Position numbers and translations under genes: made by a program. The notes below the pieces were generated by a model. That model saw nothing but the letters and a program-made list of their open reading frames with translations. It did no database searches and was not told the DNA's origin. From Aphanomyces cochlioides (taxonomy: Eukaryota > Oomycota > Saprolegniomycetes > Saprolegniales > Verrucalvaceae), in NCBI GenBank assembly GCA_019828595.1, contig JAHQRK010000020.1, forward strand, positions 744,001 through 808,000: 64,000 nucleotides of DNA. The letters run 5' to 3'. Shown piece after piece: positions 45,951-56,695 of the stretch (its first letter is position 1; each line of letters begins with the position of its first letter).

Positions 45951-46765
45951 GTCGATAATATTAATAACCATTCCACATACAAAATGAAAATATTGTCCTA
46001 CTATTTAAAATAATACCTGCCAAAGATGAGATGAATGGCAGTTGAGTTTTTCTGGGACGATGCAAGGTGAGATGCATGTCTTAGGATAGCTTCACTCGGG
46101 CAGAAAAGGCCGCTGAATAAGCGGTCAACACACTGTGCAGTAGGGTGACGAGCCCTTTCTGCCACTTTAAGCCATACTCTGGCCAGAGGCTTGGACTCCG
46201 AAAGGCGAATTCCGAAGCGATCAAAAAATTTTAAAAAATAAAAATTCTATATATGCGAATGTTACGAAGTAGGGCCTTTTTGGCTCGAAATACCGGACAT
46301 TTTCATAGAGCAGCCAGGGACAGCAGGGACAGCTAAAACGTGTGGTTTTACTGTATTTTCATATTGACTTTGGACGAGTAAATCCTCTCCCCATAGTTCA
46401 ACTTTTTTACAGTAAGGGGACAATGTGTAACGTTGGTTACAACTATTGCAACTGATGGTGCTACTTTTTTTGATGGAGTACCACTGTTGATAGTGGGCCT
46501 ACGGCGAGTATCATGAATCACTTAAGGGGTGTTGCATGAATACTTAGCAGGTGTATTACCCAGTATCAAAGTTTCAACTCATTGGATGTACGAGTTCAAA
46601 ACGCGATATTAAACAATGTGATGTTTAATAAATACCGCGAATTCTGTACGATTTATGAAAGAAATGAGTAGTATTTTCTGGCAAACCACATTATGTTAAG
46701 CTTAAGTGGCGGGACACATATCCACAGTATTTTTACGATCCAATCACATTATCATTTTTGTGTTG

Positions 46766-49700
46766 ATGTTTTTGTATGAACATTTGTCTGACGCAGTTTT
46801 CTGCGTAGAAAATAACAACTACTCGGCCTCTAAGAAAGGCAAAGGCAATCATGACAATGACAATCAAGGACATGCGATCGATAACTCCGAACCTGGGAAG
46901 CAAGCAGAGCGGAATGAAGTGCATGCTACCGAACAAGAGTCTGCATCAACTGGAGCTAATGGCCGAGCTGTGGATGACGATGCCTTGATGCCTAACGACG
47001 AGGCGGCTATGAGACAGGCCAAGAAGGCGGAGTACAACAAACGTGCTCGCGAAAAGAAACGGCAAGCTATCCTGGATGAAGTCGACGAAGAGGTGGCAAT
47101 GGAAAAATCTAAAAAGGCGGAGTACAACAATCGTGCTCGCAAAAAGAATCGGCAAGCTCTTCTAAAGGCGGAGTACAACAATCATGCTCGCGAAAAGAAT
47201 CGGCAAGCTCTTCTAAAGGCGGAGTACAACAATCGTGCTCGCGAAAAGAAACGGCAAGCTATCCTGGATAAAGTTGACGAAGAGGTGGCAATGGAAAAAT
47301 CCAAAAAGGCGGAGTACAACAATCGTGCTCGCGAAAAGAAACGGCATGCTATCGTGGAAGACTTCGACAAAGAGGTGGCTATGAAAAGATCCAAGAAGGC
47401 GGAATACAACAAACGTGCTCGCGAAAAAAAACACAACACTGAGGTTGCGAATCAAGGGCGGGGTGCCATCATTTTGCACCATACGGACATGGATAAGAGC
47501 GACGAAGAGGAAACCAAGGAGGGAGAAGACGGAATCCATTATCACGCTCAAAGTGACCATCATCTCAAGATTCTGGCAGCTCAGGAGCAAGAAGATCGCG
47601 AGCGCACAGTTCACAATCGAAGGATCTATGCTGCGCTACAACCTAACCGTATGAATGAAGGAGGTGAAGAAGAAACCAAGGAAGAAGATATTTCTGATGG
47701 AAATGTGGATTGCAACACTGACAATCAATTACTTGCCTTGGCAAATGCTGATCCTCCGCTAAACGTGGATGTGGATTTGATTGATGAACCTCCTCGCGAG
47801 CAAGGATTAAGTCTCCGGAATAAACCCAAGGGTCGCCCGAAGAAGAAGAGTGGTCACAACAGTGCACGCGTCAGTTTCGATGACTTCGATGAATCATTGG
47901 TGCCTCTTCATACTATTGAGCAGCGTTCGACTTGCCGCCATTGCGAAGCGAAGATTTGGCCAGGCGAAGAAAAGGACTGCTGCGGTGGAGGCTCTCGAGT
48001 GCTGCCTGTTGCTACCTGGCCTGACACACCCGAGTTTCGCGAATACATTGCTTTGTTCAAAACCAGAGGGTTTGTCAATAACACTCGCCGGTACAACGCC
48101 CTCTTTGCCTTTACATCTATTGGTACCAAAGAAATTATTCACGGCAACGGTGGGCCGAGATCTTATACAATCCCAGGCGATTTGCATCATTTGATTGGAC
48201 CACTGTTGCCTGCGGACGAAGAACAAGCCAGTTACGCCCAGATCTACATTACGGATCCTGAAACGCAAGCAAGCATACGACGAAGAATGCTTGGGGGAAA
48301 TCTTAATGTGTCAACTGTGACGAAAATCCAGCGTCTACTACTACAGCACAACGCGTTCACCCAACTGTACAAGCATGCGAAGGATATTCCAAAGGATGAC
48401 GACATGAGATTAGTGCTCACTGCTCAGCCTCGAAGCAACAGCCGAACGCATAACCTTCCTACGTGTTCTGAAATCGCTGTTCTTTTTTCAGAAACGTCCA
48501 AGTCAGGGCGTCATATCTTACTGCATGGTATTGATGGCCCCGTACTCAGCGAAGTTCAGCGAAACTATCACGTTGGTAAACATGTGCGTTTGGATCGACA
48601 ACCTGGGGAACAACGCTTATTTCGCATTAAGGAATTTCATTCGGCATATGACCCGCTTCAATACCCTTTGCTCTTTCCCACTGGGACTTTGGGGTGGTCG
48701 TTTGACAACAAGAGCGGTCGCAATCATGAAAACGTGAGTTTGAACGATTATGCTCGATACCATTTGCACGAGCGCGGTGCATTCTCTCCATTACACGCCA
48801 GCGGACCTCTATTTCAAGTGTTTGCAGTCGACAATTTTGCAAAGGTGGAAAACCAAAGGCTTCGATATATTCGTGACCAAACCAACAATCTCCGCAGCGA
48901 CACGTACCGCGCACTTCATGACGCTGTTTCGCATGATGTGGACCTCAAAATCATTGGAAAAAGGACTGTTTTGCCGTCGTCTTACACGGGTGGACCTCGG
49001 TACATGAGACAACGTTACCTTGACGCCATGGCAATTGTTCGCAAGTTCGGTCGACCAGACCTTTTTATCACTGTGACATGCAATCCAAAGTGGGTTGAAA
49101 TCGACAGGGAGCTGGAATTGGCGAAAGACGACTATGGATTTAAACGATCTCCAGCTGATCGACCTGACTTAGTGACGCGCATGTTCCGCCTCAAGCTCGT
49201 AGCCAGTGAAGCCATGTTGTACAAGGGGGCAGTTTTGGGTCGACAAGCTGCGTGTGTTCGTGTTGTCGAATTCCAAAAGCGTGGTCTGCCTCATGCCCAT
49301 ATGTTGGTCATATTCACTGGGGACGACAAAATCAAGACAGCTGCCGATATTGACAGTATTATCAGTGCAGAAATCCCCGACAAGGAAAAGAATCCAAGAC
49401 TGCACGAAATTGTTACAACCTGCATGATTCACAAATGCAGCGGCCGATGCCTGGAAAACGGGAAGTGCAAGAAAAACTTTCCAAAAGCATACTGCAACGA
49501 AACATCAGAAGGCAGCGATGGATATCCACTCTACCGTCGTCGCCGCTCTTCGGCAGAGCGGCCCTCTGAGTATACCAACCAATATGTTATTCCGTACTGC
49601 CCAACGTTGAGTGCCATGTTCGACTGCCACATCAATGTCGAGGCGTGTACAAGTATATCTGCAGTCAAGTACCTGTACAAGTACATCTACAAGGGCTCCG

Positions 49701-52093
49701 ACCGCTCAAATTTTCAAGTTGAGTCCGGCGAACTTGACGAAATCAAGCAATACCAAGATGCCCGCTATGTATCGTGCTGTGAGGCCCTCACACGCATTTT
49801 CTCTTTCGACATGTTCAAACGATCTCACGCTGTCGAGAACCTCGAAATAAAGTTGGAAGGTGAACAAGTTGTGTGCATTCCTACCGACCGCCCGATGAGC
49901 CCTCAGGAATTGGCAAGGAGGAACCGGACGAAACTCACCGCGTTTTTTGAACTGTGCCGTGAAAACAGTGATTCACAAGCACTTGCGCGTGAATGTCTGT
50001 ACCATGATATCCCCGAGCATTTCGTATGGAACTCAAAGCTCCGCAAGTGGACATCACGTAAAAGGGGTGGTGATCGTATGATCGGGAGGATGCCGACGGT
50101 GTCACCCCGCTCGGGAGACTGTTTTTTTATGCGAATGCTCTTATGCTACCGACGAGGTCCGACATCGCACGAAGATTTGCGAACCGTCAATGGCGTGGTT
50201 CATCCGACGTTCAAGTCAGCTGCACTTGCCCTTGGCTTTCTTGAAAATGACGAGGAATGGCTAACCTGCATGCGAGAAGCAACTGAAACAGCAACTCCCT
50301 ATGAGCTCCGAACACTTTTTGTCAGTATTCTGATTCACTGTGAACCTGCGGATGCACGAGGGCTATGGAACAAATTCGAAGATAAAATGAGGCAAGATTT
50401 CCACCGCATGTACCCCGACGATTCTCAAAAATCTACAGCTTTCGCAATTCAGGCTTTATCAAGATGCCTCGAGTCGAATGCATCAAGCTTGGATCGTTTT
50501 CCGGAGCTTCCACAGCTTGCACATTTCGAACAATATTTTGCTCTTGAGGAAACAAACAGGGGCCGTCAATCCAACCGATTAGTGGCTATGGAATCTTCGC
50601 ACAACCAAGAACAAATCCAAGGCATTTTGGAAGGCAAGTCTACGATGACCGAAGAGCACGAGGTCTTCTACAACGACGTTATGAGCGAGATTACGAAGGA
50701 AAGCACTGTTCGAAGAGGCAAAGTATATTTTCTCGAAGGTGAGGGCGGCTCAGGGAAGACGTTCATCTCAAACATTTTACTGGCTCAAGTGCGCTCAATG
50801 AACAAAATTGCCTTGGCTGTTGCTTCGTCCGGACTTGCTGCTCTGAATTTGATCAGAGGTACAACTGCGCATTCGAGATTCTGTCTTCCAAGATCATTGC
50901 ACGAGCTTAGCCGATGCGACGTTCGGAAGCAGTCACATCTTGCGGAACTTTTACGTCTCACAGAACTTATCATTTGGGACGAGTGTTCGATGATGCACAA
51001 GTCTGCTGTGGATGCCGTTGATCACATGCTACAAGATTTGATGGACAACGCGCTTCCTTTTGGTGGAAAGGTCGTCATATTCTCGGGCGACTTCAAGCAA
51101 ATGCTTCCAGTCATTTTGAAGGGCACACCTGGGCTAATCCTCGAAGCATGCTTGAAGAACAGCTACCTTTGGAGAAATATCGCACAGTTTCATCTGACGG
51201 TGAACATGAGGTTGACCAACAACAACTCAGAGAGTGTTCGAGAGTTTGCTGCATTGCTCAAGTCTATTGGTCATGGAATATACCCCACATGTACCGAACT
51301 CGGTGCCGATTACATTCGACTACCTGATGATTTGGTGATTCCATACAAGTCGCCTGATGATTTGGGGTCATTTTTACACAGCGTCTATCAAGACATGAAC
51401 AACCTGCGCATCAATGCACTTAGATCGTACTTTGGATGTCGAGCTATCCTTGCACCCAAACATAGTGTTGTTGCTGACATCAACACAACACTTCTTGAGC
51501 GACTCACTTCCGACTGCGAAATGACATATTTGTCCGCCGATTCTGTTGCTGACAAACCCAACTCGGACACAAATGCATGCGAGTTCCCCATCGAGTTTCT
51601 GAATTCTATAGACATCAACAACTTCCCCAGCCACAAGTTGCATTTGAAAGTTGGTTGCCCCATTATTCTGCTTCGTAATTTGTGTACTTCGGAAGGCATG
51701 TGCAACGGAGCACGTTTAATTGTTCTTGAGCTGAAAACACGATGTATCAAGGCTCAAATTATGAACGGCTCCCACACGAACAAGATCGTTTACATTCCCC
51801 GAACTACTACAATTCACGATGATGAGCAAAACAATTACCCATTTGAGCTACGCAGAAGACAATTTCCTGTTCAAGTTGCCTTTGCAATGACGATTCACAA
51901 GGCTCAAGGTCAAACGATTTCTCACGTGGGTGTCTACCTTCCAGAACCCGTCTTCTCGCATGGACAGCTTTACGTCGCCATGTCAAGAGCCCAAGCAAAA
52001 GGCAACATTAAGTTTTTGGTCGCCAATGGACAGTACGATGGACTGCCTGGAATCTACACGAAAAACATTGTGTATCAAGAAGCATTACAATAG
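46766..52093 (+). CDS. Helitron RepHel transposase (HUH Rep plus PIF1-like helicase)
   Basis: ATG 46766 is the first in-frame ATG after a stop; 1775 residues without interruption. Residues ~70-250 hold tandem basic repeats (KKAEYNNRAREKKRQA) and acidic linkers. A Cys cluster (CRHCEAKIWPGEEKDCC) lies near 390. The Helitron-like N domain follows (FRIKEFHSAYDPLQYPLLFP, ~620). The HUH motif GLPHAHML is at ~840 and the tyrosine motif YLYKYIYKG at ~970. Helicase motifs: Walker A GEGGSGKTF (~1326), Walker B IIWDECSM (~1401), FSGDFKQMLP (~1440) and the C-terminal MTIHKAQGQT...YVAMSRA (~1706). Known mechanism: rolling-circle single-strand cleavage and transfer. All key residues are present, so this copy could mobilise the related defective copies. 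Confidence 0.93.
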   Translation: MFLYEHLSDAVFCVENNNYSASKKGKGNHDNDNQGHAIDNSEPGKQAERNEVHATEQESASTGANGRAVDDDALMPNDEAAMRQAKKAEYNKRAREKKRQAILDEVDEEVAMEKSKKAEYNNRARKKNRQALLKAEYNNHAREKNRQALLKAEYNNRAREKKRQAILDKVDEEVAMEKSKKAEYNNRAREKKRHAIVEDFDKEVAMKRSKKAEYNKRAREKKHNTEVANQGRGAIILHHTDMDKSDEEETKEGEDGIHYHAQSDHHLKILAAQEQEDRERTVHNRRIYAALQPNRMNEGGEEETKEEDISDGNVDCNTDNQLLALANADPPLNVDVDLIDEPPREQGLSLRNKPKGRPKKKSGHNSARVSFDDFDESLVPLHTIEQRSTCRHCEAKIWPGEEKDCCGGGSRVLPVATWPDTPEFREYIALFKTRGFVNNTRRYNALFAFTSIGTKEIIHGNGGPRSYTIPGDLHHLIGPLLPADEEQASYAQIYITDPETQASIRRRMLGGNLNVSTVTKIQRLLLQHNAFTQLYKHAKDIPKDDDMRLVLTAQPRSNSRTHNLPTCSEIAVLFSETSKSGRHILLHGIDGPVLSEVQRNYHVGKHVRLDRQPGEQRLFRIKEFHSAYDPLQYPLLFPTGTLGWSFDNKSGRNHENVSLNDYARYHLHERGAFSPLHASGPLFQVFAVDNFAKVENQRLRYIRDQTNNLRSDTYRALHDAVSHDVDLKIIGKRTVLPSSYTGGPRYMRQRYLDAMAIVRKFGRPDLFITVTCNPKWVEIDRELELAKDDYGFKRSPADRPDLVTRMFRLKLVASEAMLYKGAVLGRQAACVRVVEFQKRGLPHAHMLVIFTGDDKIKTAADIDSIISAEIPDKEKNPRLHEIVTTCMIHKCSGRCLENGKCKKNFPKAYCNETSEGSDGYPLYRRRRSSAERPSEYTNQYVIPYCPTLSAMFDCHINVEACTSISAVKYLYKYIYKGSDRSNFQVESGELDEIKQYQDARYVSCCEALTRIFSFDMFKRSHAVENLEIKLEGEQVVCIPTDRPMSPQELARRNRTKLTAFFELCRENSDSQALARECLYHDIPEHFVWNSKLRKWTSRKRGGDRMIGRMPTVSPRSGDCFFMRMLLCYRRGPTSHEDLRTVNGVVHPTFKSAALALGFLENDEEWLTCMREATETATPYELRTLFVSILIHCEPADARGLWNKFEDKMRQDFHRMYPDDSQKSTAFAIQALSRCLESNASSLDRFPELPQLAHFEQYFALEETNRGRQSNRLVAMESSHNQEQIQGILEGKSTMTEEHEVFYNDVMSEITKESTVRRGKVYFLEGEGGSGKTFISNILLAQVRSMNKIALAVASSGLAALNLIRGTTAHSRFCLPRSLHELSRCDVRKQSHLAELLRLTELIIWDECSMMHKSAVDAVDHMLQDLMDNALPFGGKVVIFSGDFKQMLPVILKGTPGLILEACLKNSYLWRNIAQFHLTVNMRLTNNNSESVREFAALLKSIGHGIYPTCTELGADYIRLPDDLVIPYKSPDDLGSFLHSVYQDMNNLRINALRSYFGCRAILAPKHSVVADINTTLLERLTSDCEMTYLSADSVADKPNSDTNACEFPIEFLNSIDINNFPSHKLHLKVGCPIILLRNLCTSEGMCNGARLIVLELKTRCIKAQIMNGSHTNKIVYIPRTTTIHDDEQNNYPFELRRRQFPVQVAFAMTIHKAQGQTISHVGVYLPEPVFSHGQLYVAMSRAQAKGNIKFLVANGQYDGLPGIYTKNIVYQEALQ

Positions 52094-52563
52094 GCAGGAC
52101 TCCATAAAACTTCATCCATAACTAACAAACGTTATCATGTTCTTACAAATATATACACTGTGTTGTTGTGGAATTGCCGTGACTTCCTGGATCAAGTCCA
52201 ATTGCATCGTACCGATGAATTGGACGATAAATCCTCGAGATTAGCTAACCCCAAACTACGCACCTTATACTTAGATTCAACGTTACAGTATTACAAGATG
52301 ACGAAGTACGTGGTTGTCAACCAACGATGACCTCGATCTACTCATCGATCGCACAGATTGTGCAATCTGAACTTGGGTATATGATTTATCTCCTGACGAA
52401 AAAAACATATTCGTCAGTCAACAGTAGCCAATCAGAATCCTCAGCGTTAACTTATATTTTTTACTTCGAACTGGGTCTGAATAATTCAAAATTCATAGTA
52501 TGGCTTCAAACGTTTCATGTGTGTAATTAAATCTTTGTTTTTTCCATAGCAAAAACGCTCCAC

Positions 52564-52592
52564 CCAGGGGTGTAGCCCTGGCCTCACCCTAG
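52564..52592 (+). other. Helitron 3' terminal hairpin and CTAG end
   Basis: Stem CCAGGG/CCCTGG with a 6 bp loop, then CCTCACCCTAG. Copies A and B have the same structure with a one-base loop change. Confidence 0.9.
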
Positions 52593-52758
52593 TATAGATT
52601 AAGTGCCACCCCAGCATTTTTTCAAACAAACATAGGTCAGTTTTCAGCCAATCAATTGAAAGTAAAATTATTTTTAGCCAATCATATCGTCTGGCCGATT
52701 TGCAGGCGATTGGAAATATCGCCTGAAATTGGCAAATTTGGACGGAAATCACAATATC
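52593..52758. repeat. MITE-like repeat copy 2, right part
   Basis: Resumes the repeat after the Helitron: AGGTCAGTTTTCAGCCAATCA... to CAGGCGATTGG..ATCGCCTGAAATTGGCAAATTTGGACGG, as at 29325-29440. Confidence 0.75.
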
Positions 52759-53225
52759 GTGAAAAAAATATACACCTCTGACCCTGTATATTTATATTGG
52801 AATATCGTTGAAGGTGCTTTGTGGTCGGGCCTGAATGGCACTCGAGTCTCAAGGAAGGGTGGATCTGCGTGAGAGGTCCACCGAGAAGCAAAAAGACATG
52901 CACCGTCAACGCTCGTTCATACTATTGATTACCAGTTGGTATACAACGACGCACTTATGCTACGAAGCGTGTCGAACGTCGGCGTTGACTGGCTTAGCAT
53001 AGGTAAATGAGATTCCGGTTAGCGAGCGTATGAACCGGACACAGATGAAAACATGAAATTTGAATGCAATCCGAACGCGCTTGATATAAAACGATATCTG
53101 TGAAATAATGATATTTTGCTTGAATCAAATATTGCAATTTCATGATATGAAATATCACAATATTTCGCTGACCACCGAACGCGCTCTTAGTCTCCCCAAT
53201 CACTGTAGATTTTGATCTCAACAGC
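52759..53225. other. No gene seen
   Basis: Spacer before the Crypton. A Crypton boundary is probably here but could not be fixed, because Cryptons lack terminal inverted repeats. Confidence 0.35.
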
Positions 53226-55386
53226 ATGAACGGGAGGAAAGACTTTACGATCGAGAAAGCAAGACGAAATCGCATCAGTGAGCCGACACGAAAAGGCTAT
53301 GCTTGAGCAGGTAATAAAGTGGATAGTCTTGACCAAGCAAGATGACCTCCTTCAGCCTTGCTCTGAGGCGAAAGATGGAAAAACATTGAACTTAACGACC
53401 TTTCATTATGACCATTTTCTTAAGTTCCTGGTGTGGACTGTCCAAAATAGAGATGTTCAAGTTAGTACATTGAGTGGCTACCGTAGCGCGATAAAGAGTC
53501 TCTACAAGGACCAGAAAATCGCCCTGCCTGTTGAGTATGGTGACGACATGAAGGAGATATTTTCAGGTTTTGTGAAGCTCATTCGTTTGAATTAAATTAC
53601 CCATAGGAATAAAAAAATCAATCGCCACGGATCTCCAGTCTGGAGAGAAACTCTTGAGTGGCAAGCGCCCGCTTTCGTTTTCTATGTATGAAAACTTATG
53701 TACAAAAAGTTTGAGTTTGTCGGATGGTGGATTTACTCACTTATTCTTAACAACGACATGGAATTTGATGTGTCGATCAAAATCGACTGAAACAACCAGG
53801 TAGATCGTATCGGTATTTCAAATCATTGATTAGTTGATTTAGACTTGATCATCTCTCCTGCGAAGACGACGCCATAGGGGTAACGTTTTATAAGACAAAA
53901 ACCAAACAAGAGGGTACATATATTGATAAGTTATAGCCATTCATCTTAGTCTAGGAACTACCGTAAAAGATCCCAGACATTGCTTTGCAAATTCTCTTTA
54001 GCCAGCGATTTGCTTGTTCTTGGCTCTCGGGGTATACTTGGCTTGTATGAGTCAATTGGCTTTGGGTTGCCTCTTTCCTGGTCAAAATAAAAAGGTTAGA
54101 TAGATCCATTTCTTTAATAACTTTTGAAATGGGACGATTTGGGAAATCAGTGAGTAAATTAGTTCAATCTGACCGGTCTGGTGCAGCCCACAAGTCTGAA
54201 ATTGGGACTCATTCTATAAGGAAGGGGGTTGCAACATTTGCGTGCTCGGGGACAACTGGTGGGCCATCTATTATAAGTGTTTGCTTAAGATTTGGTTAGT
54301 CGATTGGAAATGTAATGGAATGTTACTTTAGATATGAGGCCGCTGGCGACCAATTTACTGGTCGAGTTGTCGCCGGTTTGCCTGTGAACAGCAGTGAATT
54401 TGCTATTCTGCCTCCTCATTTTCCCAACCACGACGATGAAATTGTTTCTCAGTGTCTCAAATTGATGTTTCCCAATATTCATACTTTGCCCAACATGCGA
54501 CCGATTCTACGCTTGGCGTTGGCTAGTTTGGCTTATCACAGTGATTATTTGCTGTCAACTCTCCCCCACAGCGCGCTTTGTTATCAACAGCATTGTGTTG
54601 TGACGTCAGCATGCTCAATTATCTTAAATCCAAAGTTATTGCTGCGTGTCGAATCTAAAATCCTAAATGCCTCTGGTATTCCACCGCACGTTGAAGTCCT
54701 TCGAAAGCTTGAGCGCAATTTTTTGTCCATCACATCAATCCCAAGCACTGTGTTTGACGGCATCAAAAGAATTATGGAGGAAAATGCGGTATCAGCAGGA
54801 AACTTAACTAAAGACGCAGTTGTCAGTACAATTCATTCGGCATTGGCGGCGTTTTTACCCTTAATTCCCTCTAATTGTGTCGCCGTTGGTCCATCAAATT
54901 CTCCCTCTACTGACTCAGTCATACCCAGCTTTCACCATTGGCTGACAATTGAGCATGCTGCCAGCAAATTTTGATTTTCCAAGTGTCGACCTTTCGACTG
55001 GATGGCAACTTTGGTGGCTTGGAAACCCCGCACGTCAAATCATACCATACTCTAAAATCAACCCTCATGATTTAGCCAGCAAGAAAATAAAGAATGTACT
55101 TGCCCAATGGAAATATGCAATGCAGAAAGTGCACGACGAGCTTGTCGTGAGAACGAGATTTAAAATGCCAAACCGACCTACGCGTGATGAGGTTTGTGAT
55201 TCGTTTAAGCTCCTACAACCCTTCATCGACAAGGTTTGCTCAATCGGAGAGTCGCCAGCGCGAAAACGGCGATCCACACAGTTGAACGTTTTGACGTACG
55301 CCAAGCTAGTTCGCCTCAATCACGGAATTCAGAGCAAGCGGGCCTTCGTCCCAAGAAAGCGGAAAAGAACATACACGGCAACTTGA
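53226..55386 (+). pseudogene. Crypton-type tyrosine recombinase, multiply broken
   Basis: The start MNGRKDFTIEKARRNRI leads to PTRKGYA, then a frame change near 53302 to LEQVIKWIVLTKQDDLLQ. A GT..AG intron at about 53566-53613 joins MKEIFSG to IKKSIATDLQSGEK. The catalytic domain contains LSFSMYENLCTKSLSLSD, KTKTKQEG, PRHCFANSL, HSIRKGVATFACSG (H-x-x-R box) and YFRYEAAGDQ (nucleophile Tyr region). Stops interrupt it near 53990 (TAG in ANSL*PAIC) and near 54297 (TAG where Trp is expected). A further frame change near 54950 leads to a C-terminal DNA-binding region, MLPANFDFPSVD...TGWQLWWLGNPA, resembling the GCR1_C type of Cryptons, ending RKRKRTYTAT at 55386. Cryptons use a tyrosine recombinase for cut and integrate; this copy is inactive. 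Confidence 0.75.
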
Positions 55387-55734
55387 TGATTTTGCTTGAG
55401 ACCGAACGTAGTCATAATGAATGCACTGCTTTCCATGAAATAGACTTACTGTTTGTCTGGACGTAGTTCAGACATCACAGTCAGGACTAGAGAAGCACTG
55501 TGGAGCGAGGTGCACGCACAGACTTGACTGCATGCACGGGTGGTATGGTGCGCGGCTTTTCCAATCGCTTGATTCCCTTCATGGCAAGGATGCCTTTTGC
55601 TTCGCTTGCTGGTCCTCAACCGATGTGTCAACATTGACGGCTCATAAGCAATCACAAGCATTCGCCGTTAACTAGCGCGTGATTGCCTGTGCGATTTAGA
55701 ACTTCTTTGGACTGGTTGGATTTATGCAATTCGC
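55387..55734. other. No gene seen
   Basis: Spacer between the Crypton frame and the tandem repeats; only short frames. Confidence 0.35.
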
Positions 55735-56560
55735 TACGCACCAGTGTGAACAGCCACACTGCAACACGCCACGCTGGCTGGATCATGCCAACGATACCCT
55801 GGAGGGGAATGGTAGTGATAAAGACAGATTCTCATTATTATTTGATTATTCTCTTACAAGTTTAGCACTAGTGTCAACAGCTAGACGGCAACCTTGGCTG
55901 TAGGTTATCGTAGGTCACGCCAACGAAGCTCTCGATGGGAATGCTTGTGAAAAGGACGGAATCTCATCACTGTTAGATTAGTATACGTACAAGTTCAGTA
56001 CTAGCGTGAACAGCTAGGATACCACCTTCGCTGCAGGTTATCATAGGTCGTGCTAACGATGCTCTCGATGGGAATGGTAGTGAACGGGACAGGTTCTCAT
56101 TATTGTTTGATTAGTCTACGTGTAAGTCCAGTACTAGCGCGAACAGCTAGACTGCTACCTTGGCTGCAGGTTAGCACAGGTCGTGCCAACAACGCTCTGG
56201 AGGGAAGTGTAGTGAAAGGTATGTAATCTTCATATCGTTAGATTAGTCAAAGAACAGCTAGACCAGCACAGTGTGAACAGCCACACTGCAAGACACCAAG
56301 CTGGCTGGGGCATGCCAAGACACCCTGGAGGGGAATGGTAGTGAAAGGGAGGGATTCTCATTACAGCTAGATTATTCTATTACAAGTCCAGCACGAGTGT
56401 CAACAGCTAGACATCAGCATTCCACCTTGGCTGTAGGTTATCGTTGGTCATGCCAACGATGCTCTAGATGGGAATGGTAGTGAAAGGGACGGAATCTCAT
56501 TACTGTTAGATTAGTGTACGTGCAAGTCCATTACCAGTATGAATAGCCTGACCGTAGCAG
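55735..56560. repeat. Tandem repeat, ~132 bp unit, about six copies
   Basis: The phrase GGGAATGGTAGTGAAAGGGA (or close variants) recurs at about 55806, 55937, 56070, 56202, 56331 and 56470, spacings 131, 133, 132, 129 and 139. Each unit also has GTGAACAGC, CCTTGGCTG.AGGTTA and GATTAGT.TACGT. Units are diverged, and there is no coding frame through the array. Confidence 0.85.
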
Positions 56561-56695
56561 CAAGTTTGATCGCGCCGAGCAATCTGCACGATACACAGCC
56601 AAAACTATACATGCGAGCCGAAGTAGAAACCACAAGCAGGTAAGAGCACAAGGCAACAGCAGAATATACTTGATTTGTACTAGTATTAGTTAACT

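Larger units (their letters stand above)
45623..52592 (+). mobile_element. Complete autonomous-type Helitron copy C
   Basis: 6970 bp from 5' TC (TCTATTACTTAAGGCTC) to 3' CTAG, inserted between A (45622) and T (52593) with no target duplication. The 3' hairpin is at 52564-52581, 11 bp before the end. It encodes a single uninterrupted RepHel frame. Its host flanks are the two parts of a MITE-like repeat, reconstructed by comparison with 29097-29448. Confidence 0.93.

Noticed and set aside
55735..56560. CRISPR-like array
   Set aside because: Units are ~132 bp and diverged throughout, with no short identical repeats separated by unique spacers, in a eukaryotic context.
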